A stretch of 45,222 nt of DNA from Marine Group I thaumarchaeote SCGC AAA799-O18 (GTDB lineage Archaea > Thermoproteota > Nitrososphaeria > Nitrososphaerales > Nitrosopumilaceae): the NCBI GenBank assembly GCA_000746705.1, contig JOTC01000005.1:1-45222 (forward strand). Direction: 5' to 3'. Positions within the stretch are counted from its first letter, which is position 1. Each line of letters opens with the position of its first letter. The notes below the pieces were generated by a model. The model had not been told where the DNA came from. It did not search any database and saw only the letters and a list, made by a program, of their open reading frames with translations. A program made the position numbers and the translations under genes. Below are positions 33,361 to 41,368 of this stretch, in pieces.

Positions 33361-34851
33361 TTGGATAAACAAGAAATGGAATTACAAATTAAAACCGGTA
33401 ATTTGATAAAAGATATTTTTAGAAATAATTGGGAAGAGACGTTTATTTTTGATTCTATTAATTCGAAAGATTACACTTATCAAGAGTTTTTTGAATTAGT
33501 TTTAGAAATTAAGCAAAATTTAGAAAAAAGAAATATAAAAAAAGACGAGGCAATATGTTTAATTCTCCCAAATTCTGTGGAATTAATTGCTTTATATTTT
33601 GCAGCATTATTACTTGAAATAACTGTTGTATCCATAGATCCTAATCGTGGAGTAGAGGAAATAAAACAAATGTGTTCAGTAAGAGAATGCAAGTTGTATT
33701 TTGGAAAAAATTTGGACATAAATAAAAAATTTGAGCCAATTTCAAATTTGATAAGAAATAAAATCTTTAATTCGGTAGATAAAAATGCATTAGACATTTT
33801 TGTTGGCTTAAATTATAATTCTCTATTTACAATTACATTTACTTCAGGCTCAACTGGAATTCCAAAGGGAGTAATGCATTCTTTTAATAATTTTGTTAAA
33901 AGTTCTCTTCTTTTTAAAAACAGATTCGAGTTCTCTAAAAACGATATTTTTTATCATAATTTACCGCTTAGTTATATTGGAGGTCTTCTAAATCTTCTAA
34001 TTCTTCCATTTGTTTCAGAAAGTAAGATTGTTTTAGGTCAACAATTTAGTATTTCAAACATACCAAATTTTTGGGATATCCCAATAAAATATTCAGTTAC
34101 TACATTTTGGTTTATTCCAACAATAATTGGATTGTTACTAAAACTAGATCGAGGTAATGAAGGAATAGAGTTTACCACGAAAAATAAAATCATTGGTTTA
34201 GTAGGAACTGCAGCATTACGAGGAGACATAAAAAGAGACTTTGAAAAAAAATATCATATCAAGTTGTTTGAAAGTTACTGTTTATCGGAGACATTTTTTG
34301 TTACAACTAATTATGAAGGTAATGATCGAAAAAACAGAGTTGGTAAATTAATAGATGAAGCTAAAATATCGTTTGATAAAGACAATGAAATTCTAATAGA
34401 AACACCTTCAATGTTTCTTGGATATGTAGGTCTTGATAATAACCAGTTTTTTGATAACAAAGGCAGATATTTTTCGGGAGATTTGGGTATACTAGACACT
34501 GATGGTTTTTTACAAATTACTGGAAGGAAAAAAGATTTGATTATTAGGGGTGGATTTAATATCAGTCCAAAAAAAATTGAAGATTTTATCATGGATTTAG
34601 GTTTTCTTGAACAAATAGTGGTTTTAGGTTTTGACGATCTCTATATGGGTGAAAAAATAGTTTGTTTTTTTACAACTAAAAAAATAAACTATAACGATGA
34701 CCTAAAGGCAATAAACAAACAAATCATTACTAGATTAGGTCAAGACTACAAAATTGATGAATTTAAAAAATTGGATTCCATTCCTAGAACAACAAGTGGA
34801 AAGGTTGACAAACCGATCATTAGAGATTATTATAAAAATAAATTTGGATAG
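33361..34851 (+). CDS. AMP-forming acyl/aminoacyl ligase (ANL superfamily)
   Basis: The 496-residue protein is an adenylate-forming enzyme with TFTSGSTGIPKGVMHS (P-loop, about 159-174), YCLSET (motif A5), FSGDLGILDTDG (A7), GRKKDLIIRGGFNISP (A8 hinge) and SGKVDKP with Lys481 (A10 catalytic lysine). It activates a carboxylic acid with ATP and loads it on a thiol, probably the Ser38-linked arm of the ACP encoded nearby. The start is TTG at 33361, with an ATG five codons later as the alternative. It is co-directional with the asparagine-synthase-like gene. Confidence 0.87.
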   Translation: MDKQEMELQIKTGNLIKDIFRNNWEETFIFDSINSKDYTYQEFFELVLEIKQNLEKRNIKKDEAICLILPNSVELIALYFAALLLEITVVSIDPNRGVEEIKQMCSVRECKLYFGKNLDINKKFEPISNLIRNKIFNSVDKNALDIFVGLNYNSLFTITFTSGSTGIPKGVMHSFNNFVKSSLLFKNRFEFSKNDIFYHNLPLSYIGGLLNLLILPFVSESKIVLGQQFSISNIPNFWDIPIKYSVTTFWFIPTIIGLLLKLDRGNEGIEFTTKNKIIGLVGTAALRGDIKRDFEKKYHIKLFESYCLSETFFVTTNYEGNDRKNRVGKLIDEAKISFDKDNEILIETPSMFLGYVGLDNNQFFDNKGRYFSGDLGILDTDGFLQITGRKKDLIIRGGFNISPKKIEDFIMDLGFLEQIVVLGFDDLYMGEKIVCFFTTKKINYNDDLKAINKQIITRLGQDYKIDEFKKLDSIPRTTSGKVDKPIIRDYYKNKFG

Positions 34852-34889
34852 ATGATTTTTTATAAACCCAAATCCGATCCAGTATCAAA

Positions 34890-35621
34890 TTAAAATGGAA
34901 AATATGTTGGAAAATCTATTCTAGGTGAGTTAACAAATTTTCTCTTTGGGAAAAAGAATTTTCTTTTTGCCCACTCATCATCCTCAAGATCATTAATTCT
35001 GAGTTGTAAAGAAAATCGTATATCATCACTTCGATTTTTACCCGAACGATGGACCATAAATTGTGAGAATACTAATGCTTCACCTAGTTTCATTGTAATT
35101 GATGTAAATTCAGAGTCGTTGATTGATTTTCCCTGATCATTGATGGAACCATTTTTGTGTGATCCCTTAACAACGTCTAACGGACCAATTTGTGAGTCAA
35201 TATCTTGAAATGGTATCCAAACAATCAATGAATTCATTGAACCTTGAAAATAATCAGAATCTTGATGTGTTTCACTACGCCACTGATCATCATATGGCAT
35301 ATCTCCTCTAAGAACAATTTCATCAACTACAGGAAATTTAATTCCACATTTTTTTATGTTTTTGAGAATAATTTGCTCATTAGAAATCGCTAAAACTTCT
35401 GGCAAAAATCGTAATTGATCATATGATGAAACCCATAACTCATGATTTGTTTTTGAAAACTTGGCAACATCTTTATCATTTTTTATCGGATCTAAACCAT
35501 TCATTCTAGCGGAATTATCAAAAATTTTCGTAAACTTTGCTCTAATATTCCTAAGATTGTTTTCTAATCCGGTACTAAATACAAGAACACCATTTTCAAT
35601 GTATTTTTTTTCTACATTCAT
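34890..35621 (-). CDS. Phytanoyl-CoA dioxygenase (PhyH)-family Fe(II)/2-oxoglutarate oxygenase
   Basis: The 243-residue protein has THQDSDYF with His119 and Asp121, and VHRSGKNRSDDIRFSLQLR with His191. These make up the HxD...H iron facial triad and a downstream Arg for 2-oxoglutarate. IGPLDVVKGSHKNG is a PhyH-family signature. Such enzymes hydroxylate acyl chains or small molecules bound to CoA or carrier protein. At the end of the carrier cluster it is a natural tailoring enzyme. The gene is 60 bp from tRNA-Ala. Confidence 0.85.
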   Translation of the reverse strand: MNVEKKYIENGVLVFSTGLENNLRNIRAKFTKIFDNSARMNGLDPIKNDKDVAKFSKTNHELWVSSYDQLRFLPEVLAISNEQIILKNIKKCGIKFPVVDEIVLRGDMPYDDQWRSETHQDSDYFQGSMNSLIVWIPFQDIDSQIGPLDVVKGSHKNGSINDQGKSINDSEFTSITMKLGEALVFSQFMVHRSGKNRSDDIRFSLQLRINDLEDDEWAKRKFFFPKRKFVNSPRIDFPTYFPF

Positions 35622-35680
35622 CTAGTTCCTCTGGATTTAGAGTTCTAATTTACAAGTAATAAACCGTTCATATTATTTAG

Positions 35681-35754
35681 TGGACCGGGAGGGATTTGAA
35701 CCCTCGATCTCACCCATGCCAAGGGCGTATCCTACCAGTCTAGACGACCGGCCC
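35681..35754 (-). tRNA. tRNA-Ala(GGC)
   Basis: On the minus strand the acceptor GGGCCGG/CCGGTCC contains the G3-U70 pair that marks alanine tRNAs. The anticodon stem CGCCC/GGGTG has loop TTGGCAT (anticodon GGC), and the T arm is GAGGG-TTCAAAT-CCCTC. The discriminator is A and CCA is not encoded. Its 3' side faces the carrier-protein cluster. Confidence 0.95.
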
Positions 35755-35795
35755 ATAAAAAACTGAGATATGCTTGTCCCTTTTAGGATTTCTAA

Positions 35796-36902
35796 CTATG
35801 CTTTTACTAATGGTTCTGAGCTAAGTTGTTTCATTGTTGCCTGTATAATTGGCAATTCTTCTTTTATCAATTCTTCTGCAGCAGAAATAGCACTTTTTCT
35901 AGCTTTGGTACTATCTTCTATCATCTCAGCAATTTGTTCTGGATTCACTAATTTAATTCCAGGAATAGTAGCAACTTTTTCATCAACTGTTCTAGGTTCT
36001 GATAAATCCATCATCAGAGTGCCTTTCTTTTTCTTTTTCATTACTTTGTTTATTTTGTCAAAAGTAATTAGGAAAGCATCCGCAGTAGTCGCAACAAAAA
36101 TTATATCAAATTTATCTAATCCCGGTAAAACACCTTCAAATTCTATTGGGTTTCCACCTAATATTTTAGAAAAACCTGTGGCTCGTTCGATTGTCATACT
36201 CGTAACATCAAACGCATAGCCTTTTTTATTAAGGGATTTTGCAACCAAGCCAGCTATTTCGCCTGTACCTATAAGCAGGATATGTTTTGTTTCAACATTA
36301 CCCATACTCTCTTCAGCAATTTTGACTGCCTTATCACCAACTGTTTCCACTCCTGTATCAATTCCGCTAGAATCCCTAATACTAGTGGCGATTCGTATAC
36401 AAGTATCAAATAATTTATCCAATATCTTACCGGATGTTTTTACTTCTTGTGCAACTGAAATTGCCTTTTTTAGTTCCACAAGGATTTCTTCCTTTCCTAC
36501 AACTAATGATTCCAAGCCGCATGCCAGTCTTATCAAGTGTTCATATGCATCATCATTCTTGTAAATCTCAAGAGTTTGGTCCCAATGGTCAAGATCAAAT
36601 TGGTCCAGTTCTGCAAGTGATGACCAAGTTGCAAGAATTTTACTTACATCGAGTTTTTTACCCTCAGCTCTTCTCGCATCAGGTATTTCACCAGTATGTA
36701 CACCACTAACAGTAAAAACCTCAATTCTGCTAGAAGTTTGAACTATTATGCATTCCGAAGATCCAGCATTTTCATTAAAAGATTTACATGCAGCAGATAT
36801 ATCCTTGAATGAAAAATTTGCTAACTTATAAAGTGGCATATTTCTAAAAGTAACTCTTGCATTCATGATTTGAAAATTATTTTTACTCACTCTGTCCACC
36901 AC
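35796..36902 (-). CDS. hemA: Glutamyl-tRNA reductase with Ser in place of the catalytic Cys
   Basis: The 368-residue protein matches glutamyl-tRNA reductase over its length: an N-terminal catalytic domain, ACGLESLVVGKEEIL, HILLIGTGEIAGLVAKSL (NADPH loop), and a C-terminal dimerisation helix. It makes glutamate-1-semialdehyde for heme and cobalamin. The family active-site motif T-C-N-R-x-E reads here T-S-S-R-I-E (Ser57, Ser58 from the GTG start), so the thioester-forming cysteine is missing; a nearby Cys51 stands five residues upstream of Thr56. GTG 36902 is the longest start, but GTG 36890 or ATG 36866 are equally possible. Confidence 0.88.
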   Translation of the reverse strand: MVDRVSKNNFQIMNARVTFRNMPLYKLANFSFKDISAACKSFNENAGSSECIIVQTSSRIEVFTVSGVHTGEIPDARRAEGKKLDVSKILATWSSLAELDQFDLDHWDQTLEIYKNDDAYEHLIRLACGLESLVVGKEEILVELKKAISVAQEVKTSGKILDKLFDTCIRIATSIRDSSGIDTGVETVGDKAVKIAEESMGNVETKHILLIGTGEIAGLVAKSLNKKGYAFDVTSMTIERATGFSKILGGNPIEFEGVLPGLDKFDIIFVATTADAFLITFDKINKVMKKKKKGTLMMDLSEPRTVDEKVATIPGIKLVNPEQIAEMIEDSTKARKSAISAAEELIKEELPIIQATMKQLSSEPLVKA

Positions 36903-37619
36903 TCAGTCTAGAAGTTTTTCCCTGCCACCTTTTGCGGTTCTAAATACATTCATTCCCAAGTTATAATTTTCAAACAAATAATTTAATTTCTTAAGTGCAA
37001 GTTTCGTAAGTTCAATTTCTTGCGGATTAGCCTCAGGATCATTTAAAAGCTGATCCAGTTTCTGTCTAGTCTCATCTATCAAATCTTGTATTCCAGATTC
37101 ATAATTAGTACCACCACTGAATTCAGGACTAAGTATGTGTTCCGGATTATATTTTGGAGTTTGGTTCTTCGGGATCAACACTTGCCTTGAAATCGTCTCT
37201 ATCTCATCCCCAGTAAGTATAGGTTTTACTGGACCTTTGTGCATTAAGAAGAATTCTGGTTCTCCCATCTCTCGTCTGAATATTCGCTCTTGTTTGCGTT
37301 TGTTAGTAAATAATTGACCCGCTTGATCTATTTCCCCTACTTGTGCTTTGGCTGCTTCATAATCTGCCTTCCATGCTGCCTCTGATGCTGCCCTTGCAGA
37401 CTTTAATTTTTCCTTTGTCAGTTGATACGCCGTTTCTGCTCTGGTGACTGCCTCTGATGCCACTACTGCATCTGAGATCGTTGTCTGTCTTAACGCACCA
37501 TCTTCAGGTTTAGCGTCTTCTGCTTCTGCTTTGGCTGCTTCAAATTCCGCTTTTGCCACAGCTGCTTCTGCTTCAGCTTCTGAAAGTGTTACAGGTTCTG
37601 TTTTTTCATCTTCAGACAT
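36903..37619 (-). CDS. Conserved-looking coiled-coil protein of unknown function
   Basis: The 238-residue protein has a strongly charged Ala/Glu/Lys-rich N-terminal half (residues 1-95) that should form a long coiled coil. A more globular second half contains PEFFLMHKGPVKPILTGDEIETISRQVLIPK and a C-terminal helical part. No signal peptide is seen and no family is recognised. Its stop abuts the hemA start region, so the two may be co-transcribed. Confidence 0.7.
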   Translation of the reverse strand: MSEDEKTEPVTLSEAEAEAAVAKAEFEAAKAEAEDAKPEDGALRQTTISDAVVASEAVTRAETAYQLTKEKLKSARAASEAAWKADYEAAKAQVGEIDQAGQLFTNKRKQERIFRREMGEPEFFLMHKGPVKPILTGDEIETISRQVLIPKNQTPKYNPEHILSPEFSGGTNYESGIQDLIDETRQKLDQLLNDPEANPQEIELTKLALKKLNYLFENYNLGMNVFRTAKGGREKLLD

Positions 37620-37637
37620 GAAATTTATCTAAAATGC

Positions 37638-37958
37638 TTAAATTTTAAGATTTAGCAGAGGAAATTTTTTCATAACCGAGTTTTTGTATGAATCAAACGA
37701 ATTTTGCTCCTGCTCACATTTTTTACAGATGCATAGTTGTGAAACAGCCTGCAGATCACATTCTTTAATAAATTCGCATCTAATACATCCTGCTGAACCA
37801 TCACATATAACACATCTTAACTCTTCTTTTACTTCAGCACATTTTTCGTGTTTAACACCAATACCCTTAGACCACAATCCAGTGTCCTTTGCTCTGACTT
37901 TTTGATTACATACAAGACAAGTGCCATCAAATTTCATTGTTATTTTTATCCAGCTCAT
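37638..37958 (-). CDS. Cys-rich zinc-ribbon-like protein
   Basis: The 106-residue protein has four CxxC-type groups: CLVC near residue 14, CVIC and CIRC around 49-61, and CICKKC around 77-82, with His and further Cys between them. It very probably binds two or more zinc ions. The function is unknown. Its start codon overlaps the stop of the replication factor C gene by 4 bp (ATGA), which places it in one operon with rfcL and suggests a role in DNA or RNA metabolism. Confidence 0.7.
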   Translation of the reverse strand: MSWIKITMKFDGTCLVCNQKVRAKDTGLWSKGIGVKHEKCAEVKEELRCVICDGSAGCIRCEFIKECDLQAVSQLCICKKCEQEQNSFDSYKNSVMKKFPLLNLKI

Positions 37959-39115
37959 TTCATCAAATCAATCTCCTTTTGAATAATTTCCTCCAACGTT
38001 TTATCTAGCTCTAAATCTATCTTTTCATTTTTTATGCATAATAATAGAAACCGAAAATAAATAGATGAGAAAGTACTTTTTGAAACATGCATATTTTTTA
38101 CCAATGAATCCAGCAAAGATTTGATTTTTGCACCGTCCCACCTTATTCTATTCAGGATTGGCCATGAAAGATTATATTTTGAATAGCGAATTGGAAGATT
38201 TTTTCTGTACAATCCTAAAAGTATAGCATCAAGATAACGTAAGAGTCGCCATTGCTGGGTTTTCATAATTTTTCCATACAGCATATCAGCTGTGGAAATT
38301 ATCTGCAAAAATTTTTGCATATCATCAGTAGAGATGTTGCTTGTTATGATGCTTGAATAAAACGCGTTAATCTTCTCTCTTGGATCTATTCTAAGCGAGT
38401 ATATAACGGATCTTGCTTCATCAACTGAATTTGATTTGTAAAACGCGTTGACACCTTCTTCAACATCTAGGATTTCGAAGGATTTTTCAGTTGGGGGATT
38501 AAACCCAGTAACTAAAGCCTGGGCGAAATTAATCATAGAACGTATATCACCCTTTGATTCTGTGACAAGTTTAATCAAAGAATCTGAACTGATTTTTGCG
38601 TCCTCTAATTGTAATATTTTATCCAGATAAAACCGTAGTAGTCTTGGAGGTAATGGTCTAAACTGAATTGTTTGTACAGCTTTTTTAATACTTTTCATTT
38701 TATTAGACAAATCAGAATTTGCAGCAAGAACTATGGGTACAGTGGCTTCTTTTAAAATCTTAATTACTACCTCACCACCACCATAATCTGCTCTTCCATG
38801 TATGCCGTCTACCTCGTCTATGAAAATCATTGGTTTACCAAAGATAGTTTGATTTCCCAAAACTGGGCTTAAAATTTCATGAATGTTTTGTTTGTTTCTT
38901 ACATCACTTGCATTAACACTAATTAGGTCATAGCCGAATTGCTGTGCTACAAGATTAGCTAATGTTGTTTTACCAATACCAGGAGGACCAATTAAGAGAA
39001 TTGGCTTTGTACCCCTTTTCCATTTTGTAAACCATTCCACTAATATTTTTCTAGCCTCTTCATTACCAATTAAATCAAGAATATTTTTTGGGCGATATTT
39101 TTCTGACCACATCAT
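37955..39115 (-). CDS. rfcL: Replication factor C large subunit
   Basis: The 386-residue protein is an AAA+ clamp-loader subunit. It starts WSEKYRPKNILDLIGN, has Walker A GPPGIGKTT (43-51), Walker B IFIDEVDGIHG, the sensor region VLAANSDLSNKM (in place of the small-subunit SRC motif) and a C-terminal collar domain. With RfcS it loads the PCNA sliding clamp at primer ends. Archaeal RfcL is often 400-500 residues with a charged C-terminal tail, so this one is on the short side. It is followed directly by the Cys-rich gene. Confidence 0.93.
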   Translation of the reverse strand: MMWSEKYRPKNILDLIGNEEARKILVEWFTKWKRGTKPILLIGPPGIGKTTLANLVAQQFGYDLISVNASDVRNKQNIHEILSPVLGNQTIFGKPMIFIDEVDGIHGRADYGGGEVVIKILKEATVPIVLAANSDLSNKMKSIKKAVQTIQFRPLPPRLLRFYLDKILQLEDAKISSDSLIKLVTESKGDIRSMINFAQALVTGFNPPTEKSFEILDVEEGVNAFYKSNSVDEARSVIYSLRIDPREKINAFYSSIITSNISTDDMQKFLQIISTADMLYGKIMKTQQWRLLRYLDAILLGLYRKNLPIRYSKYNLSWPILNRIRWDGAKIKSLLDSLVKNMHVSKSTFSSIYFRFLLLCIKNEKIDLELDKTLEEIIQKEIDLMK

Positions 39116-39121
39116 GTAAAA

Positions 39122-40240
39122 TCACTTTGGTAGATTAGCAGCAAGATCTGACCAGATATCTGCTTTCTCTAATTTCTTGAACCAAAACTCGTTGTAATGT
39201 TCCACTGTTAAGAATAAAAATTCTAAAAAACTCCTATGAGAAAAGTTTTCAGGCATATTGTTAAGTGCCTTTCTAGCATCAGTTAGATAAGCGTCACTTT
39301 TTTTCATAGTAAGATTAAATCCTTTTCTTACATCATTTTCCGATAAACTGTAATACAGAGGCCATGATGGAATTTTTACAGCTTTGTCTCTAATAGAATC
39401 TTCAATTTCATTTCCACATCCAACTGATTCTGAAGCCTTACCCATTCCAATTTGAAATATTTCACCAAGTGGTTTCCTTAAAAGTGCCATATTACAACCT
39501 GCCGTACCCATCACAGATCGATATTTTTTGTAGCTTTCATCAAGTTCTTTTTCTGTAATTGAAGTGGGGTTTTGTTTTAACTTAGTATCAAGGTATTGCC
39601 CATCTCTAGCGTCTTTGAACCCAGCCTCGAATTGTTTTAAGACATCCTCTCCACCTTTTGCAATTTTGTCACGAGCTAATTTTAGAATGTATGGATTCAT
39701 GAGCTTGTAATCATCAAGATAGTCCAAGTCTTCATCTTTGTCAACAATTCTGTCCATTGGTTCACTGAGATCAATTGCAATTATATGCCCCTCAACAACA
39801 TCCTCTCTGAGTTTTGGATCTTTTTTATCCTGAAAATATTCCGCTGACCCATCAAACAACGCATTGAATACAGGGAAAGTCATTTTTACAAAATTAGAGT
39901 TCAGAATCCTTAAAACCCTATCATTTAGCACATCAAAACTTTCCAGTTTTGATTTTATTGGATCAATTTGTGACGAGTCTAAAATGATTTCAGTCGAGCC
40001 AACTTCCTCTCCAAATTTCTGTTGTGTAGTATTAGGTGAAGTGTCATCTTTAATTTGTTGTAACATGTCATTTGTAAATCGTTTAGCAAATTCAGGAAAG
40101 TTTGTTTCATATTCCTCTTTGTATTGGTTAAATTGTCTATATCCTTTAGATTTGAATAAGGCTTGCTTCATAATCTTCTTTCCAGATTTTGTTCCCATTA
40201 GAGAATTTCTGCTAGTAACAGACTCGTCTTTCCCACTCAC
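39122..40240 (-). CDS. Protein of unknown function upstream of rfcL
   Basis: The 372-residue soluble protein has a helical, charged N-terminus (KSGKKIMKQALFKSKGYRQF), no signal peptide or membrane segments and no motif I can name. It has GTAGCNMALLRKPLGE and SVGCGNEIEDS, two cysteines in conserved-looking contexts. It precedes rfcL by 6 bp on the same strand, so both should be on one mRNA together with the Cys-rich gene. A link with replication is possible but unproven. Confidence 0.7.
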   Translation of the reverse strand: MSGKDESVTSRNSLMGTKSGKKIMKQALFKSKGYRQFNQYKEEYETNFPEFAKRFTNDMLQQIKDDTSPNTTQQKFGEEVGSTEIILDSSQIDPIKSKLESFDVLNDRVLRILNSNFVKMTFPVFNALFDGSAEYFQDKKDPKLREDVVEGHIIAIDLSEPMDRIVDKDEDLDYLDDYKLMNPYILKLARDKIAKGGEDVLKQFEAGFKDARDGQYLDTKLKQNPTSITEKELDESYKKYRSVMGTAGCNMALLRKPLGEIFQIGMGKASESVGCGNEIEDSIRDKAVKIPSWPLYYSLSENDVRKGFNLTMKKSDAYLTDARKALNNMPENFSHRSFLEFLFLTVEHYNEFWFKKLEKADIWSDLAANLPK

Positions 40241-40286
40241 ATAACGACATCTCTAAATTGATATTTATGCCTTCAAAAAATTTTCA

Positions 40287-40295
40287 CTTAAATTA
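40287..40295 (+). promoter_or_regulatory. TATA box of the IMPase-family gene
   Basis: CTTAAATTA sits 21-29 nt ahead of the ATG at 40316. It supports that ATG instead of the TTG at 40304. Confidence 0.5.
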
Positions 40296-40315
40296 CGTTT
40301 TGTTTGAGAGTATTT

Positions 40316-41116
40316 ATGGAGACAATTGAAATTCTTCGTACCGTTTCGAAACTTGTATATGAAAATGTCAAGGATCTGGCGGGAACCAAGGAATCTATTG
40401 CCGGTGATTTTGGAAGGGGTGCAGGAGGAGATATTTCAAGAAATATCGACATTATTGCTGAAAAGACAGTAATCGATTATCTAAAGGAGGTTAATTTTGA
40501 TTGTGTAGTGCTTGGGGAAGAGTGTGGTAGAGTTGCATTATCTACAAATCCTAAGGGTTTTGTGATAATGGATGCAATTGATGGAACTACAAATGCTGTA
40601 AGAGGACTACCAATTTTTTGCTGCTCGCTTGCATTTGCCACAGATGAAAGAATAGACTCTATTACTGATGCTGCAATTACCAATCTTTCAAATGGAGATA
40701 TTTATTGGGCATCAAAAGGAAAAGGGTCTTTTTTAAATGAAAAACCAATTTCCGTCCACAAGGAAAAGCCTGTATACAAGGTTGTTGGAATTAATATTTC
40801 AGCTTCACCGCCAGAATTAATTCATAGGTTTATTCCCATTTTTGAAAAGCATCATCATGTGAGGCATTTAGGGGCAAATGCCTTGGAGATGGCTTTCTTT
40901 GCACAAGGATCAATTGATGTTTTCATTGATTTCAGAAAAAAGATTAGAATTCAAGATATGGCAGCAGGATATCTTTTGATAAAAGAGGCTGGCGGTCTTT
41001 TATTTGATGAAAATTTGGAACCATTAGATTCAGACATTAGCTATGAAGCGCGATTATCTTTCGTTGCAGCTGCAAGTAAAGAAATTCTGAATGAAATTCT
41101 TTCTTTGATAAAATAA
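40316..41116 (+). CDS. Inositol monophosphatase-family phosphatase
   Basis: The protein has 266 residues from the ATG at 40316. It shows the Mg2+ site motifs of the family: GEECG, then MDAIDGTTNAVRGLP (D-x-I-D-G-T-x-N), and KIRIQDMAAGYLLIKEAGG near the end. Archaeal members dephosphorylate inositol-1-phosphate and often fructose-1,6-bisphosphate. Which applies here cannot be read from the sequence. The stop lies 3 bp from the 3' end of tRNA-Asp on the other strand. Confidence 0.87.
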   Translation: METIEILRTVSKLVYENVKDLAGTKESIAGDFGRGAGGDISRNIDIIAEKTVIDYLKEVNFDCVVLGEECGRVALSTNPKGFVIMDAIDGTTNAVRGLPIFCCSLAFATDERIDSITDAAITNLSNGDIYWASKGKGSFLNEKPISVHKEKPVYKVVGINISASPPELIHRFIPIFEKHHHVRHLGANALEMAFFAQGSIDVFIDFRKKIRIQDMAAGYLLIKEAGGLLFDENLEPLDSDISYEARLSFVAAASKEILNEILSLIK

Positions 41117-41119
41117 TGG

Positions 41120-41194
41120 CGCCCTCGGCGGGATTTGAACACGCGTCTCAGCCGTGACAGGGCCGAATTCTAGACCGGGCTATACTACAAGGGC
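41120..41194 (-). tRNA. tRNA-Asp(GTC)
   Basis: On the minus strand the acceptor is GCCCTTG/CGAGGGC with discriminator G, and the anticodon stem CGGCC/GGCTG has loop CTGTCAC (anticodon GTC). The T stem GCGTG/CCCGC has one U-C mismatch next to the closing G-C pair, where GCGGG would be expected. The next three bases read CCA (41117-41119), either encoded or chance. Confidence 0.93.
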
Positions 41195-41255
41195 TAATTA
41201 TCCGACAAAATCTGTCAATTTTAAAGTTTCCAGTTTTTATCAATCTGTAAAAGAC

Positions 41256-41265
41256 TAAATTATAC
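41256..41265 (+). promoter_or_regulatory. TATA box of tRNA-Lys(TTT)
   Basis: TAAATTATAC lies 20-29 nt upstream of the tRNA start at 41285. Confidence 0.45.
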
Positions 41266-41284
41266 AATCTTGACATCTTGCTCG

Positions 41285-41358
41285 GGGTCTATAGCGCAGC
41301 CAGGTAGCGCACTGGCCTTTTAAGCCAGCTGTCGTGGGTTCGAATCCCACTAGACCCG
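41285..41358 (+). tRNA. tRNA-Lys(TTT)
   Basis: The cloverleaf has acceptor GGGTCTA/TAGACCC with discriminator G, D stem GCGC/GCGC, anticodon stem CTGGC/GCCAG with loop CTTTTAA (anticodon TTT), and T arm GTGGG-TTCGAAT-CCCAC. CCA is not encoded. It pairs with tRNA-Lys(CTT) at 19973. Confidence 0.96.
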
Positions 41359-41368
41359 TGGAACTTTT

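Noticed and set aside
29890..35754. Duplicated tRNA-Ala 3' end as an attachment site at the left border of the carrier cluster
   Set aside because: I looked for the TTCAAATCCCTCCCGGTCC segment in either orientation around 29.9 kb and saw none; no integrase is present.
19973..41358. Long dispersed direct repeat between 19973-20046 and 41285-41358
   Set aside because: The similarity is simply two tRNA-Lys isoacceptors and ends at the tRNA borders.
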